A stretch of 64,000 bases of DNA from assembly GCA_946406115.1 (NCBI GenBank), contig OX291551.1, forward strand, positions 10,602,001-10,666,000, in the 5' to 3' direction. The position numbers and the translations under genes are program-made. A model generated the notes under the pieces. The model was not told where the DNA came from and searched no databases. It was given only the letters and a program-made list of their open reading frames with translations. The stretch is from Apoda limacodes. Its lineage: Eukaryota > Arthropoda > Insecta > Lepidoptera > Limacodidae. Positions 35,620 through 46,369 of this stretch are shown here, one piece after another (the first letter of the stretch is position 1; every line of letters begins with the position of its first letter).

Positions 35620-36130
35620 GTTTCTGAAACATGCGATGATATTTCATGATTCTAGGTCAATGGGAAGTATCTCATAGGATTCGATTGATTTATGACTCAA
35701 TATGCGACAAAAATAACCGTATTTTGGGCATATTTTTTTATTGCATTGACTTAAAAGTTTGATGTTTTTACAGCTTTTAGTGACTATAAACTTTAGTATT
35801 TTTTAACATTTTGTTTTTATGTGGTATAACTACAAATTAATGTTTTTGGATTTTTTCCTATCCTTGCTCTGTGTAAAATTTCATGAATCCAGGACAACGG
35901 AAAATACCCCATAGGTTTTGATTTATTTGTGAATGCCAAAATATGAAACCAAAATTGCCGTAGTTTTTTATTGCGTTGACGTAGAAGCTTGATTTATTTT
36001 ACAACTTCAAAAGACCGGATACCTTTGTATTTGAAGTTAATTTCAACTTGACACCAAACAGACAGACAGACGGACAACAAAGTAATCCTATAAGGTTTCC
36101 TTTATTCTTTCTGAGGTACGGAACCCTAAC
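35620..36130. repeat. Lepidopteran-type interspersed repeat, two related segments
   Basis: Two tandem-like segments (about 35630-35800 and 35870-36130) share ATTTCATGAATCC/TTCTAGGTCAA, CCCATAGG and GATTTATTTGTGAATG-type words. The second ends with a CAGACAGACAGACGGACAAC run and TGAGGTACGGAACCCTAA. A third partial relative is at 43985-44150. Recognised as common repeat phrases of moth genomes; superfamily not assigned. Confidence 0.55.
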
Positions 36131-36759
36131 TCTTTTTTCCGGAGGGAGAGATTCCGAATGGATGTAGTTCGAGCATAATTGTGGATCTGAACTGAGTAAT
36201 TTAAATGAGAGCCTTCCCGCAAGATGGCAGCAGCAATAAAAAAGATCTACTTTAAATTATAAGAAAGTCAATAAACACAAAAATACACCATAACGTACTT
36301 ATATTTTCTGACGACGAAGGACAATTAATTAAGACAAATTAAGGAAATTTTTTCATGAATTACTTGGACCTAAGTTTAAAGTAACATCTATTACAATGCG
36401 GGGCAACAATCGATCAATTGTTTAAGTCATATGGTTTTTTTTTAAAACCAAACCTATGAGATAATCAAAGGTGGTTCAAATGATCATAGTTATATAGACT
36501 TGCAGTGCCATTTACACTTTTATGTTATAAGACTTAAGCATTATTCTTACGAAAACATTTTATAATGGATTTTTGTATGTTAGAAAAAACAGCAACCTTT
36601 TACAGTATCTTAGCAATCCATTCTCATGGGTAAAGCTAACATGGGTAGGAAAACGAGTACATCATCTTAGCAAGCATATTCTTCGAGATATCCTTCTTTA
36701 AAGTTTACATCGAGAAATATAAATGTAAGTGTGAAACACTTTCTTTAAAGAAGCGACGA

Positions 36760-36999
36760 ATGTCTTTGAATAAAAAATCTGTATGTGTTACATCGTTGTC
36801 GCCTAAATCACGTGTGTCATGTCTCGTAGTAGGCAAACGGCCACTAATTTTGATGTCGAAATGTTTTTTCGAAAATAATAAAAAAATATTGCATCACAAC
36901 GTAATAAGTTTAAAATCGAAAGTAAATGACATTGAAACTTACCTTAGCACTTTAGATAAAAATATTGAAAAACCTAATTTTTCAGAAAGTTTTTCATAA
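36760..36999 (+). pseudogene. Possible non-LTR endonuclease N-terminus
   Basis: An 80-codon open frame starting at ATG 36769 (TTG at the upstream limit is also open). Residues about 43-65 read ILHHNVISLKSKVNDIE, then YLSTLDKNI, resembling the opening of AP-endonuclease domains of Jockey/CR1 elements, where N-V-x-S-L and a following K are typical. The match stops after about 25 residues and no catalytic motifs follow. It could be the 5' remnant of the same family S element whose RT lies at 38230-39080. Confidence 0.4.
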
Positions 37000-37416
37000 G
37001 AAAGTATCTTGGAAAATACAAGATCCTAAGTTTGTAAAAAAAATTTAAACTTTTTTTTTCTATTTGGAAAACTTGTTAATTTTCCTAAGTTTTTGGAGGG
37101 TGTCAAAAATTGTCCAGGATTGCTTTTCCACATGTAGGGATAGGTAGGGGTAGGGTAGCACCTTCTGTTTACATTTTGATATGACTCACACTTAATCTAT
37201 TTACATAATGTAAAATTTGATTTTAGACAACTCACATACTTAGGTATGTAAATACATAAAATATTTTAATATCAAGTCGATTTGCACGAAATTTTTGTCA
37301 AAAATAAGCACGCTAAATACCGGTGATATAAATTTTATGGCTTATTGTTCCCACGGCATACGGAGTGGTCGTTTGGTCCAGACATAACACTGGTCTCCAA
37401 GCTCTTACTTTGGGGT

Positions 37417-37520
37417 AAACGACAAGAACAATGGTCGAAGTGCGGGCATCGTGCCAAATTGTTCCCAGCCGGTATTTACAAATGCGGAATGCAATGAACG
37501 CCCGTTTGCGATGACAGTGC
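37417..37520. repeat. Fourth copy of the conserved GC-richer block
   Basis: Similar to 1829-1914, 18653-18741 and 32216-32305 but outside the duplicated unit, so the block is a dispersed repeat in its own right. Confidence 0.65.
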
Positions 37521-38505
37521 TTTATGGATACTCATTCATATTATTCAAAAGAAAATTAACATTACGTACGCTACAATATATGCAGTGCTAAACAACTAAG
37601 CTCATTTAAATCATTTTTTTTACATTGGCATTTGGCATTGACAATTTACGAATATCGCAAAAAAAATCGCACGTAATTCCTAATTTTAAGCTAAAAAGCC
37701 AAATACGAATTTTCATGCATTCAGTTTCTAAACTGATGAATTTATATACAAAGTTCTTATCCCTATTCTTTCTCCTATTAGAGGATAAATTCTGTGAAAT
37801 CCTTTCTTGGTGGAGCCCTATGCCGTAATAGAAACCGAAATGTCTGTACTTTGCTTTGGCTTCGGTTGTCTACAAGTAAGTAGATAAATAAATCTCATGA
37901 AGTACCTACTTATTTGACTTTAAACATATACACACTATAGGTTGAAGTAAGTTATTTTATTTTTCAAAATAATTTTAGTCTATCTGGGATGCTATTTTCA
38001 GATTTTTCCTACAACGCGTTCTTGGTATTATTTTAACCAACACAATCTAACCGAAAATGGCCACTATCAATCTGAAAATTTGGAAAATGGAGCATAATTT
38101 TGAATAAATTATCTAAGAAACTTTACTTGGATAAAATTTCTTACAAAATACCCCATAAAATAATGTAACTAAAAGTTTTGTTTTATCCTCAGTTCACTTA
38201 AATTTACACTCCAAACTATCACTCAGTGCAACAATAACATATTGCTTCTAAAATTAGCTGAAAGGAGTAGTAGCTTTTTTATGGTAACGCAGTGGCTTGA
38301 AAAAAGTCTTCTGTCACTAAATGCTAGCAAAACAAAATACATATGTTTTAATAAAACTGCCTCAGGGAATCATAAAACAGAAGTTAAAATCACCGTCCAT
38401 TACTCTCCCTGCAACCCTAGTAATCACCTTGCAAAATGTAGCTGTCCAGACCTGTCTCGCGTTAACTCCATTAAATACCTGGGGGTACATATAGATGATA
38501 AACTT

Positions 38506-38561
38506 TTTTTTTTTATACCACTAAGGTCTGATGGTAAGCGGTCACCGTAGCCTATGGTAGT
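38506..38561 (-). mobile_element. 56 bp family J 3' tail insertion with target duplication
   Basis: The sequence is poly(T) then ATACCACTAAGG and GATGGTAAGCGGTCACCG, the reverse complement of the family J 3' terminus also seen at 55713-55790. AACTT flanks it on both sides (38501-38505 and 38562-38566). Removing the insert and one AACTT restores the RT frame (DDKL-NW). It is a textbook extreme 5'-truncation. Confidence 0.88.
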
Positions 38562-39022
38562 AACTTAATTGGACTACCCACATTTCATCTCTGCCATCGA
38601 GGGTAAGGAAACTAATCTATATTTTTAAAATGCTTCGAACTGTTTGTGACCAGAATTTAGCTATACAAACATATAAGGCTTTATGTGAGTGTATTTTAAG
38701 ATACTGTATATGTGGAATGGGTTCTTCAGCTAAATCCCATCTTATTACTGTTGAACGTGCACAGCGTTCTGTTCTCAAAGTGCTTCTTTACCTACCCTAC
38801 AGGCACTCTACTAGTGATCTATATAATAAAGCTAATGTGCTCAGTGTAAGAAAACTATACATTTATCAGAGTCTTAGAAGGTATCATTAAACCATAGTAC
38901 CAAACTTACCTCAAGTGACCAAAAGAGTAGATAGATGTCCTGTTCCACGAGTCAAAACTAGGTATGCGCAAAAGCACTTTAATGTAATTGTTCCAAACCT
39001 ATATAATAAATTGAATAAAGAG

Positions 39023-39025
<3 letters not shown>

Positions 39026-39067
<42 letters not shown>
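39026..39067 (+). repeat. (AC)21 microsatellite
   Basis: Forty-two bases of pure AC dinucleotide at the decayed end of the family S reading frame. Confidence 0.97.
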
Positions 39068-39069
<2 letters not shown>

Positions 39070-39384
39070 TTTATCTTTTTAAAATTTTCATTTCATTTAT
39101 TTTCACTGTAGTTAATGTAGGTCAGATCTTGTTCTAGATAGAATTTTAATATTAATATTAATAATTTTGAAATGTGAGAAGCCACTGGCTCCTATAATAC
39201 AGTTTTTACTTGTTTGGGAGCCTATGGATTCAAATAAAAAACAATGTAAAAAAACTTGGTACACGAAATAACTATATTTGATTTTTTTTTAAATATAATT
39301 TTATCCTTCTATATTTTTCTTTTAATATAATAAAGAAAACTACATAAAAACAGAATTTTATTGTAAATATAAATTAATATAAAC

Positions 39385-39440
39385 GAAGTGGATCAGAACC
39401 GTCCATTAATCATAGCTTGGTGTGGCGTTGACGTATCATC
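39385..39440 (+). repeat. Short repeat related to 2281-2335
   Basis: GTGGATCAGAACCGTCCATT and TGGTGTGGCGTTGACG correspond to GGTGGATCGGACGCCACCAT and TGGTATGGTGTTGACG at 2281-2330 (and 19141, 32574). A dispersed family of unknown type. Confidence 0.5.
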
Positions 39441-39660
39441 GAGACACAGGAAATTGCATTTAAAAATGCCTATTCATAATTTCCAGCCTCACGAAGTATA
39501 CCAGCGACTATCACTAAAATTATATCTTACCTACTATGATATTTATATTCAAAGACTATATTTTTTGTCAAATGGAGTGAAAATCTTTATTATACCAATG
39601 TACGTAAATAATTCGCGCTGTCTATAGGTTCAAATTTTATAAGTAGTAAAATGTATGTAA

Positions 39661-39928
39661 CTAGATTTTTCCAGGTTATCAGCGTGGAACTCCCTAATTA
39701 TACTAATGAAGTTTGTTATAGCAAGCTATAGCTGTAGCTATAATTCGTTTAAGCTCGTTTATATTTATTCCCGCAGGAACTTTTGAATTTTTTTGGATAA
39801 AGTTAAAAGCCTATAAGTAAATCTTTTTAAAATTTTCTTATCGATCCGTCCAGTAGTTGAAGCGTGATTGAGTTACAAACATTCATCCATCCAGACATAG
39901 AACTTTCACATTTATAATATTAGTAGGA
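39661..39928 (-). mobile_element. Lep1-type non-autonomous Helitron
   Basis: Minus strand starts TCCTACTAATATTATAAATG and ends AAATCTAG, with host A and T either side. It shares the TAGCTATAGCTTGCTATAA segment with 17104-17380. At 268 bp it appears complete. Confidence 0.85.
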
Positions 39929-40502
39929 TTGATATGTAACTGTAAGGATGTCCTGTATAAACGCATCGTTGGTCGATAATCGTTTTTAAATTACACTACG
40001 TGACACGGCAAACCTTTTAAAAGTGACCGCCTTTTCATGGTTACTACATAGGCCTAAGCGTTCTGAAGATTATATGAAAGAAATTTTCGTGGAAAATAAA
40101 CTCAATGGAGTAACTGTTCGAAACACCAGAACGTATGAACTCGTTCTAAAGTAGTTAATATTACATTTAATTATAAGTGCGAAAATTACGACATTTTCCG
40201 ATTGATATACGCACGGCACTTTTATCGGACGTCTGTTTTTAATACAGTTACAAAAAAAGTATAATTCTTAAATAAATTTTAACACTCGGTACTTTTTTAT
40301 TAGTTAAAGTAAAAAGTACCTACTAGTAATAATAATAGTAGTAATCGTCAATTCAACCGGCGCGCAAAACATCTACCTAATACATATATTACTTAAGTAT
40401 TTAATGTGTATTCAATTAATATTCTTGGTTACTCACACACCGACATTTCGTCCTAAACTAACTAAAGCTAATTTTCGCTTTTAACATTTTACCCTATGAG
40501 CT

Positions 40503-40549
40503 AAAAAGCATTAAATAAAATATACAAATATTTTATTTAATGCTTTTTT
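40503..40549. repeat. AT-rich inverted repeat
   Basis: Arms AAAAAGCATTAAATAAAATA and its complement (to 40549) are separated by about 6 bp, forming a near-perfect hairpin of about 20 bp. Confidence 0.8.
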
Positions 40550-40631
40550 TTGGCACAGTTGCATGCGCGACCATCACGATCATGGGTGAACCCTCATCTC
40601 ACTGATTAATCCCGAAACATATAGGTAAATA

Positions 40632-40970
40632 TCCATTCTAATATTATAAATGCAAATATAACTCTGTCTGTCTGTCTGTTACCTCTTCACACTTAAACCA
40701 CTCTACGGATTAAGATGAAATTTGGCATGGAGATAGTCTGAGTACCGGGACATAATATAGGCTACTTCAAAACATCAAGCATGAGTCGGTTTTTTCCTAC
40801 GTATAAATTCTTCTGTACGTATGTTTGTCACCTAACTCCACCTAAGCGGCTGGAACGATTTGGGTGAAATTTTGTCTGAATTTTTTATGGGTTCCTGGAT
40901 AACCTTCTCCTAAACGGCAAGGATGATTTTAATGGTATTTTTGTGAACGTTCGAGTGGGTCCCTATAAGG
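40632..40970 (+). mobile_element. Lep1-type 5' portion followed by another repeat
   Basis: Begins TCCATTCTAATATTATAAATG, with CTGT repeats and GATGAAATTTGGCATGGAG. After about 40800 the sequence changes to a second lepidopteran repeat phrase (ACGTATGTTTGTCACCTAAC, then CGATTTGGGTGAAATTTT). No CTAG end was found for this copy. Confidence 0.6.
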
Positions 40971-41132
40971 TTGGAATTCACCATAGAAGATTTGGAAGAA
41001 AATAAAGAATTAAATAATTTAGACATAGAGGCCATAGTTAACAGTGAGATATCCAAAACAAATGACTCAACCGGAGATTCCTTAGAAGTACCTAATTATG
41101 GAATCGCAAAATTTAAAAAACGTAAATGTTAA
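40971..41132 (+). other. Short acidic open frame of unknown origin
   Basis: An uninterrupted stretch of 53 codons (open upstream to about 40950, no ATG) reads LEFTIEDLEENKELNNLDIE, ending KFKKRKC then TAA. The composition (many E, D and N, with a basic end) is unlike translated junk nearby. It could be the C-terminus of a transposase; no family is recognised. Confidence 0.3.
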
Positions 41133-41199
41133 ATTTAAAATATCACATTTAATGTGGCGCTGCTTTTCCGGACTGGATGACGTCTGCTGGGTCCGCTAT

Positions 41200-41590
41200 T
41201 CATACTAATATTATAAAGGCGAAAGTAACTCTGGCTGTCTGTCTGACTGTTATCACTTCACGCTTAAACCGCTTTATCAATAAAGATGAATTTTGTCATG
41301 GAGATAGTTTGAGTCCCGAGACAGGACATAGGCTACTTGAAAACGTCAAGCGTGATTCGGTTTTTTACCGGATAATAAATAATAGATAACCGGATTTAAG
41401 GTGGGTGAAACCGCTCGCAAATTTGTCATGTGATAGTTTGAGTCCCGGGAGATGACATAGGCTACTTGAAAACTTTAAGTGTAAGTCGGTTTTTGTTCTA
41501 TGATATTTAATTAATATTTTTTCTGTTGAAATTGAAATCCTACATCGATAACCGAATTTAGGACGGCTGAAACCGCGGGCAAAAGCTAGT
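41200..41590 (+). mobile_element. Lep1-type Helitron with internal duplication
   Basis: Starts TCATACTAATATTATAAAGG and ends GCAAAAGCTAG, with host T at 41591. The middle-to-3' segment occurs twice: GGAGATAGTTTGAGTCCCG...GGACATAGGCTACTTGAAAA at about 41298-41345 and again at about 41430-41475. Each is followed by GTGAAACCGC or CTGAAACCGC. Mobility is non-autonomous. Confidence 0.82.
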
Positions 41591-42660
41591 TTTCAATACA
41601 TATAGGATATATTAATAAACTTTTAATTAAAGTCTTTATACCATGATTTTCACGTAATGTTTTATTTACAATAACCTGTAACGTAAATCTTGCACACGTT
41701 TGTTACCTTTCTTGGTTATCCATAGGACGTTTATGAACAGAATTAGGATAATCCCTACTTTACGCCCGTTCTGTCACCTCAATTCTACTCGTCACCCTCG
41801 GAGACGTATTATGCGGGCAGTCACCAATCATCGTCTATGCTCGCTAGTGTGATCGCGGGGCGACCCGTGAACTGTCGGTTTTTGGGGCATGCATCAAAGG
41901 GAATTTCTGCTAGTTGCGTGCACGTGCCCACAACATCGCCGAACATTCATTCTACGAATGCTGCTCAAGCTATTGCGATAATAATTACAACTGGGTGGTC
42001 AAATGAAGAAATGTTTAAGTGTACCTACATCTTCTATTGCGATGAATGCTTAAACACCGCCACCTTCTTTTCCTCAATTTTTTAAATTACATTTAGATTG
42101 TGGTTGTATACCGAAATTCAATTAATGGTAGCAGCAGCAATAGACTCCACTTCCATATTGAATGCTTGCCGCTCATCAAGTGACTAGGTACGATCAACGT
42201 CGTACGTGTGGATGCTCTGCACGATGATCGTGCCGATTACACGATTGACGATCATCACCGAGTGTGTAGTGCAGCCAAAAGCAGTGTTCATTGGAGTTTT
42301 ATGCGAATTTACCACCTAGAAACGGTAGCTCCGCCTGAGGGCACATATTAAAGGAGCATTTTTACATACGCAGCCGAGCGTACGACGCGCGGTGCTAAGC
42401 CGGGCGTGTCAGCTGTAAGAACATCCAGCGATCGCAGCAAAACCCTATGTGTGCACTTTCAGAGGCTTATGGTATTCTTTAGAGGATTTTAGTAAAAATA
42501 AAATTGAGCATTTATTGATTCTGCAACAATTTATCAAACGAGCTATTAATAGAACCGAAATTGTCTGAAAAAACGTAAATGAAATAATGTTTGACAAAGG
42601 GGCCAAAGATAATGCGGTCCAATATAATCTTTAAATAAATTAAGTGTTATTGGGCACTAG
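41591..42660. other. Intergenic stretch, GC-richer part without identified gene
   Basis: The 82-codon frame at 41837-42085 begins ATG (MLASVIAGRPVNCRFLGHAS) but matches nothing I know. Between 42180 and 42430 the DNA is GC-richer, with many CGATCAT/ATGATCG-type words. No supported gene. Confidence 0.35.
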
Positions 42661-42664
42661 TAAA

Positions 42665-42990
42665 CAAATGTAAATGGAGAGTATATTTCACACCTCAGTT
42701 CACCAACGATATTGTCATCATGTGGGCTTGACAGCTAAATGTCTCAAATGTATAGGTTTCCGGATGAACTTACATAAGACGAAAGTCACGCTAAATGACC
42801 TCGTCATTCCGGGACCTAATATCATCGTCGATGACACACTCTTTGAAGTTTTTCAAGAGTATACTTACCTTGGAGCACTAGTACAGTTATGTAAAAATTA
42901 TTTCGAGAAAGTAAATAAGTAAGATAAGAAGATCCATTTAGGCTGAGCAGCACTTAAAAAGCTTAGTCACTTCTTTGTTTAGTCCATACC
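42665..42990 (+). pseudogene. RTE-clade RT fragment (motif D/E region)
   Basis: Reads GFRMNLHKTKVTLND, then TLFEVFQEYTYLG, and NYFEKVNK before a stop, followed by IHLG and AALKKL. This is the region after the catalytic YADD in RTE-type RTs (MNL.KTK and YLG motifs). About 100 codons remain, with no 5' or 3' continuation. It corresponds to part of what the RTE element at 26640-28582 has lost. Confidence 0.75.
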
Positions 42991-44160
42991 CGAAAGCTAT
43001 AAAACAAAAGATGATGATTATAACCTAATATAAAAAAATGCAGATTATATTTTCACTTCTTAATTGTCATGAAGAATATAGCTAACTATCTATCTAACAT
43101 TTGTGACGATCCTGCTTTTATCCCTCACTTCTTTAGTAAAAGGCATGTAATATGATGTGATGCTTTATTAAATAGTTCTATTCATTCTTTACACTGAATA
43201 AAAAGTTACGGAAAATATTACCATACATGACAGTTGAAATTGCACGTACTCTCTACCTCGTTTGCGTTCGTCGGCATCACCTTTCAGAAATCTCGCTCTG
43301 CTATTGCGTCGCGTCCTGTCTGCCTTAGTCTCTCCGTTTACTTGTCTGTGCGTTAAATACACCTGGAATTGATAATTTTTTATATTTGGAACATAAAAAA
43401 TTTAAAGCTTTAAAGGTAGTTTTGGATTTTGATGTCCCTAGCCAATAGCTTATTAATTTAATCCCTCAATAAGTGTTATCCAACTGGTTAACTTTTTTAA
43501 TGGATGCCTCCAAGCTTTTCGTTAACAGATGAGTTTCTATTCCTAAATTCAAAATTGTACACAGCTTCAATAGTCTTCCTCAGATATATGTTTTAACAGG
43601 TGAGGCTAATATACCAATGTTTGTCGGAACATAATTTATTAATATGATAGCAATACCTTTTCACCAAAGAATCGGTTCTTGTTCCCTGCAGTTAGTAGGT
43701 AAGTACTTAGGCGACCAAGAAACAAAACTTGTCCTTGACTAAAAAGGACGGTAGTTACAGACATTTCCCGTTATCAAAATCTTGGATATAATCTTCGAAA
43801 ATAATAGCCGTAATATTATTGAAAGTTACTTTACAGTCTGCAAAATGTGACTTCGCAGACGTTATTTGATATTAATTTTAACTTGGTAAATGAACGCGTT
43901 CTTAAATGAAAGGGTCTTGACAGATAGACAATTTTTTTTTTTTTAAATGTGTTATATGTGATGTTATCCCCATATCTGTAAATCCTTACTTCATGTCAAA
44001 TTTCATGCTTCTAAGACAACGGGAAGTACCCCATAGGTTTTGATTTGTTTGTGAATGACAAAATGGCCGTTTTTCCGCCGTATTTTTTTACTGAGTTGAC
44101 TTAGAAGCTTGATTGTTTTTTGGTGGACGATAAAATGGCAAAAGATAAATAAATACTTTC
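42991..44160. other. Repeat-rich stretch, no gene
   Basis: AT-rich sequence. At 43985-44150 it is related to the 35870-36050 repeat (CCCATAGGTTTTGATT, GAATGACAAAATGG, TTGACTTAGAAGCTTGATTG). The words GACGATAAAATGGCAAAAGAT (44126-44146) recur at 49190-49210. Confidence 0.5.
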
Positions 44161-44163
44161 CTG

Positions 44164-44496
44164 CTATGCTTTTATTTTGTACTTTAAATCAGAATGTTCC
44201 TTGTGAGTTTCGTATTCTGCAAGGATGATTAAACCAGTATCATTTATGACACTACCGACAATAAAATATTTCATATGGAATGGATAGGAATTAAAGCAAC
44301 TGCGGCTGCGCAAATGGCGGTATCTTTTAATGGAAAGCAAAGCTACTTGTCTCAGGCAGGTACGATACATAAAAGGCACGCAAATATTTCCAGTCTCATG
44401 ACTTATGATACCGCACACGCCGCCAATAAGTTGGCTTAGCCACATGAAAAAATATATACAATCATAAATGTCATCATAAAACTTCATTAGGGCCAT
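44164..44496 (-). other. Hypothetical 110-codon open frame
   Basis: Starts at an ATG on the minus strand (MALMKFYDDIYDCIYFFMW). The segment from about residue 11 to 30 is hydrophobic and could be membrane-spanning. The overlapping plus strand is also open for about 58 codons (44227-44440, containing HMEWIGIKATAAAQM), so openness here may be compositional. I recognise neither product. No neighbouring promoter or exon structure supports a gene. Confidence 0.15.
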
Positions 44497-45426
44497 TAAA
44501 CATGATTTTTAAAAGATTTTGTGTCGAAAATATTATCTTCATTTGTTAATTTACAATATTGTTTACTTTTAAACAGTTATTGAAAAAAAATGTAAACTTA
44601 ATAAAGTAATATATATGTATTGTGTTATTTACAATAGTGTATGAAAACGCGAAGTTAAGTTGTGCACGCACAAGAAGAGTGTCACATCAATGTCAGTTAT
44701 AAAATTTGTTAGCTTTAGTTAGTACAAAATACCTCAACGGCTTTAGTGCTGAGTGCGAGTTTCTATTATTTATCATACTTATAGGTAATGATTCATTAGT
44801 GTCTTGTTTGCGTTAACGAAATTAGTGTATGGAAATGAAGCAGCACCTATAGCAGACATATTTTGTCATAAGCAAAAAAGATAGTTAAGTAAAAACTCAC
44901 GTTATGTAGGCGCATTATATACTTCTAAATGTTTTATAAGTGTATTGGAATACTTCAAATGTAATGAACGCAATAGTATCGACGTCGAACATAAGAACCA
45001 AAATGTATAAATGTACCATATTTATAGCGGTGTGGAACATGATCTTTTTTTTAATAATTTTTGAAAAAACCTTTGTTTTGCGAAATTGATACACAAAACA
45101 TAATTTTTTGAAACATGAATATGATGAAACGTCTTTAAGCCAGGTGGGCTTTTAACAAAATGTTACATTTTGCAGTTTTGGCGGCTTCAATCATAAAAAC
45201 AAAACGAGATACAGCAAGGTGAGGAATACCATCTTGAACTTAGTACTCGCGGCTTGCCAAAACGAGATAACCGAAAATCGTACTATAAGACCTTCGAAGG
45301 TCGGTATGATGCAGATCATATATAACCTTATCTAGTTATACCTTTTTAAATTGTCAGATTAAAATTTATTATTTTATTCAGTCGTTGCTTGATTTTTGGT
45401 AGAACAGTACCTATTACCGAAAATCC

Positions 45427-45609
45427 TTATTCCTGATTATGTACAGAGTTTTTAAAAAGACCAAAGAATACAAAAAAGGAAAGCAAAGGACAACTTTTTA
45501 TTTGATCAACCTTATATTCGAACTCCATTGGGCTGTAATGTTCCTGAAGCCCTAGAACCCACGAATTATATAGAAATAGAATCACAAGCACTTGCAAGAA
45601 GTGTCTCAA
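45427..45609 (-). other. Small open frame with signal-peptide-like N-terminus
   Basis: 60 codons from an ATG: MRHFLQVLVILFLYNSWVLG, a short basic start followed by about 15 hydrophobic residues, then QEHYSPMEFEYKVDQI and a stop after a hydrophobic tail. This could be a first exon of a secreted protein or chance. No matching downstream exon was found; 44164-44496 on the same strand is a conceivable but unsupported continuation. Confidence 0.2.
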
Positions 45610-46194
45610 ATCAATCCCTCGAGATTTTTTATTTCACTAAAACTGCTTATAACTCTAGAAGTATGGGTCAGGTCGACTCAAAATAAGTTCCAAAATTAAC
45701 ACTAAATCAGTTACAAATATCATTAATTACCGTAACACATAAAATTCCACGACCAATTTCATAGAAGAAAGCTGCAGAATCCACATACTTGCAGAGAGAA
45801 GTTCTATCGCTATCGATTAACGAAGAAAATACTGAAACTGAAGAGCAGGGGGTGCGTGGAAATTCATAAACCAACTCCTAGCAGCGGCTGCTGTAGTTAT
45901 AAATGTATCCTAGCCAGATTCCTAGGGTTTCATACACAAAGGGTGCCAATGGGGACCTATTTTAAAGCCTACGCTATATATTTGTTATTTGAAAGGCTTT
46001 ATTTGCAGAAGATAAATTTAAGCCCAGCTATTTTTTTTTTTTGACTTTCTTCCTTCCCTTCCTTTTATTTCCTAGACCACTCTGATTATATTTATTAAAT
46101 AAAAAAAAACACTAAAAATCTGTAAATTAAAAATGTTAATAGATAAATAATAAAAAAAACCCGACAGCAGAAACATTGAGAACTAAATAGAACA

Positions 46195-46325
46195 ACATAC
46201 TTAATTATTTAACTATAAGCATACTGAAGTTTAAAGTAATTGCTATAGTGTGAGCAATCAGCTGGTAGGTACACTATTTGAACTTGTATGAAATGAGTCC
46301 CGTCTGCTTATAGTTAAATATTCAC
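46195..46325. repeat. MITE-like inverted repeat
   Basis: TATTTAACTATAAGCATACTG near 46205 is inverted as GTCTGCTTATAGTTAAATAT near 46303-46322. Between them lies TATAGTGTGAGCAAT. A related sequence at 54480-54600 shares ATTTAACTATAAGCAGACTG and TATAGTGTGAGCAATTAG, so the family is dispersed. Confidence 0.65.
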
Positions 46326-46369
46326 CTTAAAAATCACCTTTTAAAATTCTTTATTTTGATACCCCACTC

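Larger units (their letters stand above)
38230..39080 (+). pseudogene. BS/CR1-Jockey-like reverse transcriptase C-terminal part (family S)
   Basis: The frame from 38242 reads LEKSLLSLNASKTKYICF (RT motif D region) and SIKYLGVHIDDKL (motif E), then is broken by a 56 bp insertion (38506-38561). It resumes as NWTTHISSLPSRVRKL and continues with TVCDQNLAIQTYKALCECIL and RAQRSVLKVLL, the thumb region of lepidopteran BS-like elements. After a stop at 38888 similarity persists to about 39025, where an (AC)21 array takes over. A 3' end is plausible near 39240 (GGAGCCTATGG followed by AATAAA). The RT core with motifs A-C is missing. Confidence 0.85.

Noticed and set aside
38501..38515. Run of T residues taken as part of the RT coding sequence (FFF)
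   Set aside because: It is the poly(A) tail of a minus-strand insertion, shown by the AACTT duplications.
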